DNA of 64,000 nt from Selenomonadaceae bacterium. GTDB taxonomy: Bacteria; Bacillota; Negativicutes; Selenomonadales; Selenomonadaceae. The stretch is from the NCBI GenBank assembly GCA_017515635.1, contig JAFWFO010000061.1:1-64000 (forward strand), read 5' to 3'. Made by a program: the position numbers and the translations under genes. How positions within the stretch are numbered: the first letter of the stretch is position 1; each line of letters begins with the position of its first letter. The notes below the pieces were generated by a model that was given only the letters and a program-made list of their open reading frames with translations, was not told where the DNA came from and did not search any database. Below are positions 34,552-45,000 of the stretch, piece after piece.

Positions 34552-34566
34552 AAATTTTCGCCCCCA

Positions 34567-35904
34567 TCAATTAAACCAAGTCATGACTTCTTTGGCTGAG
34601 CCGCGCAGGCAAAATACAATCGTTCGGTCGCCCGGTTCAAGGATTGTGTTGCCGTTGGGAATTGCGGCTCTGTTTTTGCGAACGTAAGCGCAAACCAGAC
34701 ACTCTTTCGGCAACTTGACATCCATTAACTTTTTGCCGGCAACTCTTGCGCCGCTCTGCACGATAATTTCAACGGCCTCTGCGCGTGCACCTTCAAGGAT
34801 CGAGACGCTGACAACACCGCCGCGACGAACGAACGCCAAAACTTCCGCTGCCGACAACAGACGCGCAGAAATAACCACGTCGACGCCGACTTTTTCAATC
34901 AAGTCCGCGTATTCGGTTCGGTAGACGCGCACGACGGTTTTTTTCGCGCCCAAATGTTTGGCGAGCAAAGCCATCATCAAATTCAACTTGTCGTCTTCGG
35001 TAAGGCAGACAACCACGTCGGCAGAGGCAATGCCTTCCTGCGCGAGCAAGTCAACGTTCGTGCCGTCGCCGTGAATCGCAATGTTGTCGCCCGTCAAAAG
35101 TTGCGCCATGTCTTCGCAACGTTCGCGATCTTTTTCAATGACTTTGACGTTGACGCCGTCTTTAATCAATCTGACTGACAACGTTCGCGCAATTCGTCCC
35201 GCGCCGATAATCATCACGCGTTCGAGTTTGGAATTGCTTTGCACGAAATTTGAGCTGAAAGCCTCAATCGCGTCGGGGAAGCCGATAAAATATGCGCTGT
35301 CGCCAACTTGAAACATGTCGTCGCCGTGCGGAATAATCATTTGATGATCTCGGAAAATCAAGCCGGCAAGCACGCCTTTGGGCAGTCTCAATTTTTTTAA
35401 CGGGATGTCGACAACTTTACTTTCCTTGCGGATTTTGACTTCAAACAGGCGAATTTTCCCGTCAGCGAAGTCGTCTACGTCCAGAGCGGCGGGCGTCATC
35501 AAAATTCGATAAATTTCTTGCGCGGCAATCATTTCGGGATTCAACATTAAATCAATGTCGAAATTTTTTTTGAGATATTCTCGCGCCTCGCTGATAAATT
35601 GCATGTCGCGAATTCGGGCGATAGTGTGACGTGCGCCGTGCTTCTTCGCCAAAATGCAGGCAACCATGTTGACTTCGTCGATGTTCGTAACGGCAATGAA
35701 AATGTCCGCGCCGTGAACGTCGGGGTCGTCCATTGTAATCGGGCTGGCACCGTTGGCGACAATCGTCAGCACGTCCAAATAATTTTTTACGGCGGTAAGT
35801 TGGTTTTCGTCGCGGTCGATAACGATAACTTCCATTTGTTCGTTGCTCAAAAGTTCCGCGATTGTGTAACCGAGCTTGCCCGCGCCGACAATCACAACTT
35901 TCAT
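34567..35904 (-). CDS. trkA: Trk system potassium uptake protein TrkA
   Basis: A 445-residue peripheral subunit with two RCK halves. Half 1 starts MKVVIVGAGKLGYTIAELL and half 2 has VMIIGAGRIARTLSVRL, both NAD(H)-binding Rossmann motifs, each followed by a TrkA-C domain. It gates the TrkH/KtrB channel. No trkH is in the window. ATG at 35904 has GAGGAATTTGAA upstream, formed by an intergenic repeat. The methylase operon begins 15 nt after its stop and may be read through. Confidence 0.93.
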   Translation of the reverse strand: MKVVIVGAGKLGYTIAELLSNEQMEVIVIDRDENQLTAVKNYLDVLTIVANGASPITMDDPDVHGADIFIAVTNIDEVNMVACILAKKHGARHTIARIRDMQFISEAREYLKKNFDIDLMLNPEMIAAQEIYRILMTPAALDVDDFADGKIRLFEVKIRKESKVVDIPLKKLRLPKGVLAGLIFRDHQMIIPHGDDMFQVGDSAYFIGFPDAIEAFSSNFVQSNSKLERVMIIGAGRIARTLSVRLIKDGVNVKVIEKDRERCEDMAQLLTGDNIAIHGDGTNVDLLAQEGIASADVVVCLTEDDKLNLMMALLAKHLGAKKTVVRVYRTEYADLIEKVGVDVVISARLLSAAEVLAFVRRGGVVSVSILEGARAEAVEIIVQSGARVAGKKLMDVKLPKECLVCAYVRKNRAAIPNGNTILEPGDRTIVFCLRGSAKEVMTWFN

Positions 35905-35909
35905 TTCAA

Positions 35910-35935
35910 ATTCCTCATTCCTAATTCCTAATTGA
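35910..35935. repeat. Short tandem repeat in front of trkA
   Basis: Three near copies of a CTAATTC heptamer on the plus strand. On the minus strand they supply the GAGGAAT ribosome-binding site of trkA. Confidence 0.5.
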
Positions 35936-37526
35936 TTTTGCAGACTCCGCAACGCTTGCAACCGTCGAAACAACGCGTTGTCAACTTTAAACTTTCGGCG
36001 CGCTTGAATTCGTCGCGAAGATAATTTTTCGTAAATCCTTGGTCGAGCATATCCCACGGCAACGGCTCATCGAAAGAAATTTCCCGCCGCAAATAAAATT
36101 CTTCGTCGAGTCCCGCGTCACGGAAATTTTTTCGGAAATCGTTTTCCGACTGTGAATTTAAAAGCACGTCCGAAATTTTTTCGTCGCCGCGTGAAAGTAT
36201 CGCCTGTACCGTCGCCGAACGCACAGACTCCGAAATCATTTCGACACCGCGCAGATTTTTCCGCAAGATTTTCAACGCCGCGTCGAGATATTTTTTTTCG
36301 GCGAACGGCGACCACTGAAATGGCGTGAATGGTTTCGGCACGAACGGATTAACCGACAACGTCAGCCGCCCGCCCGCGAAAGTTTTAAGACGCTCCGTCA
36401 GCCGAACAATTTCTTCAACGTCCGCCAATTCTTCAAACGGCAAACCAATCATGAAGTACAGCCGAAAATTTTTTATGCCGGCACGCAAGCCGAGTTCAAC
36501 CGCGTTGAAAACATTTTCTTCGGTAATGCCCTTGTTGACGACGGCACGCATTTTTTCCGAGCCGACTTCTGGCGCAATCGTCAAAGTTTTCAAGCCGCTT
36601 GCAACAAGCGCGTTTACAAGATTTTCCGTCACGGAATCTGCGCGGAAACTTGCAACGGACATTTTCAAACCTTCGCCGAGAATAAAATTGCACAGCTCAT
36701 CAATCTGCGGGTAATCGGAAATCGCCGCGCCCATCAAGCCGATTTTTTTGCCGAAATTTTTTGCGGCGTGAATTTCATCTTTAAGCACGGCAAGCGAACG
36801 GTTACGCGGTTTTCGGAAACAGTAGCCCGCCATGCAAAATCGGCAGTGCCGCCCGCAGCCGCGAGCCGTCTCGACAAGATACATGTTAAATTCGGCGTCG
36901 TCAGTCAAAATCGTCGTGTGCGCAGGTGACGCGTCCAAATCTTTCACCCAACGCCGCGCAGTTTTTTTCGGGAAGGCGGGCACGTAAACACCATCGACTT
37001 GAGAAATTTTTTCCAGACGTTGAAGTCGCGGAAGATTTTCCGTTGCAATTATTTCGTCGACAAGTTGAGGCAAAATTTCTTCGCCCTCACCGACAACAAA
37101 CGCATCAATGATTTTCGACAACGGCGCGGGATTGAACGTCGCGCAAGGGCCGCCGGCAATGATTATCGGGTCAAAGTTCGTGCGTTCGCTTGCACGCGGA
37201 TTTATTTTGCCGAGCTTGAGCATTTTGACGACGTGGAAATAATCCGGCTCAAAACTTACCGCGAAGCCGACGACTTGAAATTTATTCAGCGGCGTCTGAG
37301 TCTCCACACTCAACAACGGTAAGCCTGCGCGGGAAATTTTTTCAAGCGTCGCAAGTTCGGGCAAAAAAAATCTTTCGCACGTAACGCCCGCCCGCACGTT
37401 CAACAATTTATAAATTATGTGCACGCCCAAATTCGACATGCCGACGCGATAAAAATTCGGATATGCCAGCGCGAATTTCAATCGCCCGCCCGTCGCCGTG
37501 AATAAAATTTTTTCGTCACGTTTCAA
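35928..37526 (-). CDS. B12-binding radical SAM protein
   Basis: A 532-residue radical SAM protein. The N-terminal part reads like a B12-binding Rossmann domain (FALAYPNFYRVGMSNLGVHI, and FDPIIIAGGPCATFNPAPL). The cluster motif is ETARGCGRHCRFCMAGYCFR (C-x-x-x-C-x-x-C). The C-terminus ends with CFDGCKRCGVCKIN, a possible extra cluster site. It resembles the TIGR03960-type proteins of unknown substrate. The start is TTG at 37526 after GAGGTG, 4 nt after the MATE stop. Confidence 0.87.
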   Translation of the reverse strand: MKRDEKILFTATGGRLKFALAYPNFYRVGMSNLGVHIIYKLLNVRAGVTCERFFLPELATLEKISRAGLPLLSVETQTPLNKFQVVGFAVSFEPDYFHVVKMLKLGKINPRASERTNFDPIIIAGGPCATFNPAPLSKIIDAFVVGEGEEILPQLVDEIIATENLPRLQRLEKISQVDGVYVPAFPKKTARRWVKDLDASPAHTTILTDDAEFNMYLVETARGCGRHCRFCMAGYCFRKPRNRSLAVLKDEIHAAKNFGKKIGLMGAAISDYPQIDELCNFILGEGLKMSVASFRADSVTENLVNALVASGLKTLTIAPEVGSEKMRAVVNKGITEENVFNAVELGLRAGIKNFRLYFMIGLPFEELADVEEIVRLTERLKTFAGGRLTLSVNPFVPKPFTPFQWSPFAEKKYLDAALKILRKNLRGVEMISESVRSATVQAILSRGDEKISDVLLNSQSENDFRKNFRDAGLDEEFYLRREISFDEPLPWDMLDQGFTKNYLRDEFKRAESLKLTTRCFDGCKRCGVCKIN

Positions 37527-37530
37527 CTTT

Positions 37531-38877
37531 TCACCTCAATTTTTTCGCCGTAAAAAAGAACGAGACCGCCAACGGAATTAGTCCGCCGATCCACGCCATC
37601 GGTGCCGCAAGACACGCGCCCAAATATCCGAGCTTATCGACAAGGAAAATCGCCGCCGCTATTCGCATGAGCAATTCCGTGACGCCCGCCAATGTCGGCA
37701 CGAAACTTTGTCCGAGTCCCTGCAACGTGAATCTGAAAATAAACAGCAACGCCAATGCCCAATACGCCAAGCCAGTTATGATTAAAAATAATCGCCCGTA
37801 CTCGATAACCTGAACTTCTTCCGCGCCGACGAACAATTCGATTATCACGTCGCCGCAATAAATGTTGAACGCCGCAACGAGCACGCTGAACGAACACGAC
37901 ATCAGCACGCATTTTTTCACGCCGTCGACGATTCGCCCGAATTTTTTCGCGCCGTAATTTTGTGCCGTGTAAGCCGCCATTGCCACGCCGAAAGACATCA
38001 TCGGCATTATCGCAATTCCGTCGACGCGGTGAGCCGCCGCAAAACTCGCGACCGCCACGCTGCCCAAACCGTTTAACGCGATTTGTACAACTATCGCACC
38101 TATCGCAACGATTGACGACTGAAAACCCATCGGGAATCCGATTTTCATATGCTCAATAAAAAATTCTTTGTCGAAAGAAAAATCTTCGCGCCGAACGTGA
38201 AGATAAGGCACGCGCTTTTTTATGTAAACGAGACACAAAATATTTCCAATCGTCAATGCAACAATCGTAGCCGCCGCCGACCCGGGAATTCCCAAACCGA
38301 GCCAAATTATCGCCACGGGTTCCAGCAAAATATTTATTACCAGCGTCGTCGCCTGAATCACCGTCGGCATTTTTGAATCGCCCAACGCCCGAATCAAATT
38401 CGTCAACATTTGCAGGAAAAAAAACATCCCGATACCGCCGTAAATTATCGAGATGAATGAATGCGCGCCGTCCAAAATTTCTTCGGGCGTGTCCATTGCA
38501 ATCAGCAGTTCGCGACAAAAAATCACGCCGACAATCGTCAACACCAGCGACGACGCCAAACTCAGCGCAATACAAATCGCCGCCGATTTTCGCACGCCGT
38601 CAAAATCTTTCGCGCCGAATCGCTGTCCCGTGCAGATTGAAAAACCGCTCGTCGCGCCGCCGACAAAGCCCAACATCAAAAACATCATTGGCCCCGTGCA
38701 ACCGACAGCCGCCAACGCCTCAACGCCCAAAAATCGCCCAACTATCAGCGTGTCGACGAAGCCGAACAGTTGCTGAAAAACATTGCCCGCAAGTAGCGGC
38801 AACGTGAAATATAAAATTAACCGCGCAGGTTCTCCGACCGTCAGATCTTTGACTGCGCCGTTGTTTTGAACGCTCAT
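37531..38877 (-). CDS. MATE family efflux transporter
   Basis: A 448-residue multidrug/toxin extrusion protein with twelve hydrophobic segments in two pseudo-repeats. Marks are PLLAGNVFQQLFGFVDTLIV and FPMGFQSSIVAIGAIVVQ. It exports cationic or organic compounds by sodium or proton antiport; the substrate is unknown. ATG at 38877 has CGGAGG 9 nt upstream. The radical SAM gene follows after 4 nt, so they form one operon from the promoter at 38909-38937. Confidence 0.92.
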   Translation of the reverse strand: MSVQNNGAVKDLTVGEPARLILYFTLPLLAGNVFQQLFGFVDTLIVGRFLGVEALAAVGCTGPMMFLMLGFVGGATSGFSICTGQRFGAKDFDGVRKSAAICIALSLASSLVLTIVGVIFCRELLIAMDTPEEILDGAHSFISIIYGGIGMFFFLQMLTNLIRALGDSKMPTVIQATTLVINILLEPVAIIWLGLGIPGSAAATIVALTIGNILCLVYIKKRVPYLHVRREDFSFDKEFFIEHMKIGFPMGFQSSIVAIGAIVVQIALNGLGSVAVASFAAAHRVDGIAIMPMMSFGVAMAAYTAQNYGAKKFGRIVDGVKKCVLMSCSFSVLVAAFNIYCGDVIIELFVGAEEVQVIEYGRLFLIITGLAYWALALLFIFRFTLQGLGQSFVPTLAGVTELLMRIAAAIFLVDKLGYLGACLAAPMAWIGGLIPLAVSFFFTAKKLR

Positions 38878-38908
38878 GCCAAATTTCCTCCGAAAAAACT
38901 TTGCGGCG

Positions 38909-38937
38909 ATTATATCACGTGGATTATCGAACAACAA
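38909..38937 (-). promoter_or_regulatory. Promoter of the MATE operon
   Basis: TTGTTG (38937-38932), 17-nt spacer, perfect TATAAT (38914-38909) on the minus strand. Confidence 0.7.
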
Positions 38938-38974
38938 AATTAATCTTTATCGGGCGCGGTCATTTGATTCGGGC

Positions 38975-39008
38975 AAAAAAAAAGACCCCGACAAAATTTG
39001 TCGAGGTC
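38975..39008 (-). terminator. Strong terminator after the giant repeat-protein gene
   Basis: On the minus strand a 12-bp stem GACCTCGACAAA/TTTGTCGGGGTC with a single-base loop is followed by nine T. Confidence 0.9.
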
Positions 39009-39063
39009 GTGAGCCGAAACTTCAGCTCAAGTTATTTCGTTCGTATCTCCGTGTAACGGAATA

Positions 39064-42000
39064 TTATTCTTTGGTTTTCCATTCGCCGTCTTCGACAACG
39101 TAGGTGCTTTCGCCGACTTTGTATTCGCCCGCAGTGCTGTTGACCGTCAAGCTGCCGCCGTCGGTGAATTTGAGTTCGACGCCACTGTCGGAGATGTTGG
39201 CTTCGGAAATTTCGGCGAGCGTGATGTTGGTGAGGTCGATAACATCGCCGTCTTCCACGCCTTCAATCGCGTCGTTGCCGTTGCCAAAGTTGTAGAAGAA
39301 CGTGTTCTTGCCTGCGCCACCGACCAACAGATCGTTGCCGCCGTCGCCGCCCCACAAGCTTGCGTCGCCGGTGCCTGCATAAATCGCGTTGTCGGAGTTG
39401 TTGCCGCCGAGTTCTGCTTTCGCGTTCGAGCCTCTTGCGTCGATGACTTGGAAGTCGCCGTAGAAGGTCGGAACGTCGCCTTCGTAATCCGTGCCGAGCG
39501 GTTTGCCGCCGAGGTAGATGTAGAAGTTGTCTTTGTCGTCGCTGACCGTCAACGATGCGTTCTTGCCCGTCGCAACGAAGTAGTTCGCGAATTTATCCGC
39601 AACCAGCGTATCAACGTCGACTTGTGCGATTACGTCGCCGTCTTCGCCGCTGACCAAGAAGTCTTTGCCGCGTGCACCTTCAATCACGACCGTTTCAACA
39701 TTGCTGTTGTTGCGGTTGTTGACGGTGATGACTACGTCGTCGCCGCTAACTTCGACCGCGCCTTCTTCCGTGCGGATTTCGTGATAGGCAACGTCGATGT
39801 CGAGTCTGTCTGCCGTGATCTTGTTCGAGTTGACATCCCAGTTGTCGTCGTCCACGAAGTTGAAGCCTTGAATCGTGTTCGCCGCTCCGTCGTGCGCCGC
39901 CGCTACGAAGAACGAAGTTTGCCCTGTCTTGTCGTTGCCTGCGTCGTCATAGCCGACCATCAAGTTCTTGCCGCCTCCGCCGTACATCGAATCGTTGCCG
40001 GTGCCTGCATAGAACGTTTCGTTGCCTTCGCCGCCGATAAGCGTCGTTTGTCCGTCACCTGCCGCGACTTTGTTGAAGCCTTCGTAGGTCACTGCTTCGG
40101 TGTCAATCGAGCCTGCGCCGTATTCCAAGTTGACGAGGACTTCGCCGTCTTTGCCGTAGAACGTCAAGCCGGAGTTGTCGCCGATGTAGGTGTTCGCACG
40201 TTCGGTGCTGTCAACTTTAACGTCGATTACGCCGCCTTCTTTCGCGATTGCCGCACGCGTCGAGTCGTTGAACAACACGTTCGTGTAGTCGCCGCTTTGC
40301 GTCAACAAGTTCGTCGAAGTTGCGTCTGCGCTTTCCGCCAAGTCGTAGCTCAGTTCGCCGTCAGTCTTCACGTTCGCCAGCATTGCATAGAAGTCAACGC
40401 CTTCGATTACGACGTTCGTGCCGTCGAAGCTGATCTTCGCGTCGGTAATGTCAGCCGCGATATTGTCGCCGTGGTCGCTGTTGAACGTGCCGTTGAAGCC
40501 GTTGATAATCGTGCGGCCGAGTCTCAAAACGATGTCCGCGCCGCCGCGATTCGGGTCGTCTTGCAGATCGATTTGGTTGTTGCCTGCGCCGAGGTCAATG
40601 GTGTCGCCTGCGCCGCCGAGTGCCGTATCGTCGCTCGCACCACCGAGCAATGTCGAGCTACCGGTCTTGTCGCCTTTGCTGTTGCCAATCAAGAGCAAAG
40701 GATCTTGTGAAGCCGAACCGTCGACCAATCCGCCTTCGCTGTTCGTGAAGCCGACCGCCAGTTTTTCTCCGAGGTAGTTGAACAGGTTGACGAAGTGGTT
40801 GAAGCTGTTGCCGAAGTCGACTGTCGATTGTGTAGCTGCGGTTTCGCCGATGATCAACTTGTTGTCGCCGAAGCTGATCTTGCCCGTCGAGATTGCGTCG
40901 ACAAGGCTCGCCCATTTTTCACTGATGGTAACGCCCGCATTCGGATTTGCCAATGCGTCATAACCGCTGAGGAAGATCTTCGCGAGTGCTTTTGCGAACG
41001 TGATGACTTTGTCTGCGCCGCCGGCACTCATGTCGAAGTTCACAGGCGCGCTGCCCTGAACAACAACGGTGTCGTCGCCCGCGCCGCCGGTGATGTCAAC
41101 GCTGCCTTTGTCGGCGCGCACATCTGCCGCGTCGCCGCCGTTGCCCATGTTGATTTCTTTATGACCGTTTGCGGCGTTGTCGACAACCGCAAAGTTCTGG
41201 CCGGAATCGCCGAAGCTGACTGCTTGGTCGCCTTCGTACATGGTGACTTTCTTGCTGAAGTCGTCGTCGCCGCTGAAGTCGATTTCCTGCGTGTCTTTTT
41301 CGTCGTTCGTCGCATAAAGTGCAAGCGGACGATTGATGTCGACCGTGCTGCTGGGTCCGAAGATCGCGTCGGTCTGAGCTTTCGTCAACGGATCGTCGCT
41401 CGGGTCGTTCGGAGTCTTTGTGTGATCTACGTCGTCGCCGCCGAACGTCGTATCATATGCGGGCAGACCGAACATTTGTTCAATCGTCTCGACAGTCGTG
41501 GGTCTCTTGATAATCTGGTGCGTCGGGTCGAAAATGTAGGCCGAGTTGCCTTCTTCGTCGCCAACCCAAACCGAGCCTTTGTCGGCGGTTTCGGTCGAGC
41601 CGTTGACCGTGTAGTCGCCCGCCGTGTCGACAACCAAGCTTGCGCCTTCGTCGAGTCCGACAACTTGTTTCGCGCCGTTAATCGAGACACCGTCCGCGTC
41701 GTTGAGCAACGTGTAGCCAATGCCGTCGATGTTCAGGTTCATGCCTTCCGCTACGACCGTCGTGCTTGCACCGGCCATTGCGATTGACGCGTTGCCGAGG
41801 TCGCCGTAAATTGCGTCGCCGTTGACAAGGCCGTTGACTGCGTTGATTTCGGCGAGATCCGTCGCAACCGTCACGCTGTCAGCCGTGCTCACGAAGCCGA
41901 GTTCGTTGCCGTTGACTGCGAAAGCTTGTTCAGCCGGCTCGTCAATAACCATTTCGCCCGCGAATTCGCTGACGCTTGCAAGGTCGCCATCTTCGTTCGT

Positions 42001-45000
42001 CGTGAGGTTGAACGCGCCGTCAATGCTGTCGTTGAAGTTGTATTTGGCGTCGTTGATTTCGAGTTCGCCGTTGCTGTCAACCGCGATTGAAAGTTCGCCT
42101 TCGAAGTTCACTTTCGCGCCGCCGCTGATGTCTGCAAGTCCGACAACTTCGCCGTCCGCAACGATGATCTTGTATTTGTCGTCGTCTTGGACATCGACTT
42201 CGGTGTCGTTGACCGTCATGGCTTGCGTAGCTTCAACCGTCGCATTTTCGAGGCCGCTGACTTCGTCCGTCACGCCTTTGACGTAGTTGACTTCGCCGTT
42301 GGCAAGGCTCAAGCTCACGTTCGTCGTCGTGTCAAACGTCATGGCAACATCGTTGACCGCGAGTTCTTCGATGTCCGCGTTGAATCCGAGCGTGCCTTCT
42401 TGGTCGAAGTTGCTGACGCCCGTGACGGAACCTTCGCCGTCAAGTTCGAACGTGACTTCTTTGTCGCCTTCGGTCACGAAGCTCTGGCCGCTTGCCTGGA
42501 AGGTGAACGTGCCGACTTCGTTCGTGTTGACTGCCGATGCGCCGCCGTCCGCAACAACCGTGACTTTGCCGCCGACTTCGCTGATGCTCTCAACGCCGTC
42601 ATCCGTTGCCGTGACTGCGATTGAGCTGTCGCCGAGAACCTGAACTGCATCGTCATTAACCGCGATTTCTTTCGTGAAGTCGCCGGTTGCCGTGCCCTGC
42701 AGATCGTCGATAGCCGTGATTCCGCTTGCGCCCGCCGTGAACACGACCGAATCGTCTTCGGCAATGCTCATCTTCGTGCCGAGAATCGTGAAGTCGCCCG
42801 CTTCGTCCGTGACGAACTGGCTTGCGCCGCCCGCTGCGACAACGTTTGCGCCGTTCGAGATGTCGAACAGTTTGGCAAGTTCGCCATCGCCTGCAACCGC
42901 GCCGAATTCTTTATCGTTTTCGACAACAATCGATTCGCCGCCGTTAATCGTCAAGCCGTTGAGCGCGCCCGTGACACTTGCATTTTCGTCGAGGCCGTCA
43001 ATTCCGATAACAATGTTCGTATCTTTGACGAGGAAGTCAACGCCCGTGCTGTCGCCCGCGATTGCGAATGCGCCGTTCGCGAACGTGTACACGCCGTCGC
43101 CCGCAACTTTAACAGTCGTCGCGCCGTCCGCGCTGATAACCGTGTTGCCGTCGACCACGCCGCTCAACGTGCCGTTGTTGTACCACAGATTGTCGTTCAC
43201 GTCGACGCTGAATTTCTCGCCGTCCGCAATCGAAATGCCGTTCAAATCGCCGCTGACCGTCGCCGTCGTTTCAATGTCGTCAATCGAGACCAGGTTGCCC
43301 TTGCCGTCGAGGTTGAACGTGACTGCGCTGTCGCCCGCGATGTTGACAACTCTGCCGTCCGCGAACGTGAACGCGCCTTCGCTGTCAGTCTTCGCAACAG
43401 AAATTCCGTCTGCCGCCGTGATGACTGCGTTGCCCGTCAAGTTCTGGATTTCGGAAACGCCGCTTGCACTGCCGACCAACGCGATTGCGCTGTCGCCGCT
43501 AATCCGGACGCTCTTGCCGTTGACTGTGATATCTTCGAAGCCGCCGCTGACCGTGCCGACCAATTCGCTAATCGAAACAACTTTGCTTGCCGACAGACCA
43601 AAGGTAACTTCGTCGTCGCCCGCAACGCTCCATGCGCCGTTGGTGAACGCGAATTCGCCCGCTTTGTCCGTGAGGATTTGCGAAACGCCACCGACTTGAC
43701 CGATGCTCGCGCCGCCCGTCACGTCCGCAATCTTCGTGATGTCGCTGCCGTTGCCGTAAACCGTCAACACGCCGTCTGCGTCTTTGACTTCAAACGTCTG
43801 GCCATTGATTCCGGAAATGCCCGTGAAGTTGCCGTTAATCGAGCCGTTCAAATCAGCAATGCCGACAACTTTCGCAACGCTCGCGCCGTCCAGTTTGAAC
43901 GTGATTTGGTTGTCGTCCGCAACCGTGAACGCACCGCTGTTGCCCGCAAACGTGAACAGTCCGGAGCTTGCCGAAATGTTGCCGACCAATTCGGTCACGC
44001 CGCCTGCCGCGTTAATCGTCGCGTCTGCGTCAACGCCTTGAATTGCCGTCAGTTTCGTGCCGTCGCCGAACACTTTCAACTTGCCGTCGCCGTCAACGAT
44101 GTCGAGTTTCGCGCCGTTGATTTCGATGCCGTCGAATTCGCCTTCGACCGAGCCTTTAAGCTCACTGATCGAAGCAACTTTCGCGCCCGACATTCCGAAT
44201 GTGACAACATCCGCACCGTCGCCGGTCGTGAAGCTCTGGCCTGCCGACACGAAGTTGAACAAGCCGAGTTTGTCCGTAACGATTTGCGAAACGCCGCCCG
44301 CGTCGATAATGCTCGCGCCGCCGGTCACTTGACCAATCTTCGAGAGTTTGCCTGCCGCGTCTGCGAACACTTCGACGTTGTTGTTTGCGTCGACAATGTT
44401 AATCGCCGTGTCGTTGACTTTGATGTCTGCGAAGTCGCCGAAGACAGAACCCGCGCTCAAGCCTGCGACTGCCGTCACTGCAGATTTATCCAGCGTGAAC
44501 GAAACCGAAGAATCGCCCGCCGTAACGAAGCTCTGACCGCCTTTGAACGTGAACACGCCTTCGGTGTCGGTGATTGCAACCGTTGCGCCTGCCGCGTCAT
44601 TGACGATCGCGCCGTTGCTCAGGTTGTACACGCCGCCGATGTCGCCTTCCGCGCCGATAACGCCGAAGTCATCATCGTTCTTGATGTCGACTGTCTTCGT
44701 GTTAATCGACAAGCCGCCCAACGTTCCTTCGAGGCTCGCGCCTGCGGCGAGGTCGGTGATTGCCAATACTTCGACTTCGCTGCCGGGTTTGACTTCAAAG
44801 GTAATTCCGTCAGTGTCGCTGGTCTTGAAGCTCTGGCCGCCCGCGAATTTGAACACGCCGCTTGCGCTCGCGATAATCGTCGAAACGTTGTCAGCTTTGA
44901 CAACCGTGTCGCCGTCAACGATGCCGCTGAGTGTGCCGTTCTCGAAGTACAAATCGGTGTTCGGCGTGCCGTCTTTGTGAGTAACGATGATTTCGGGCGC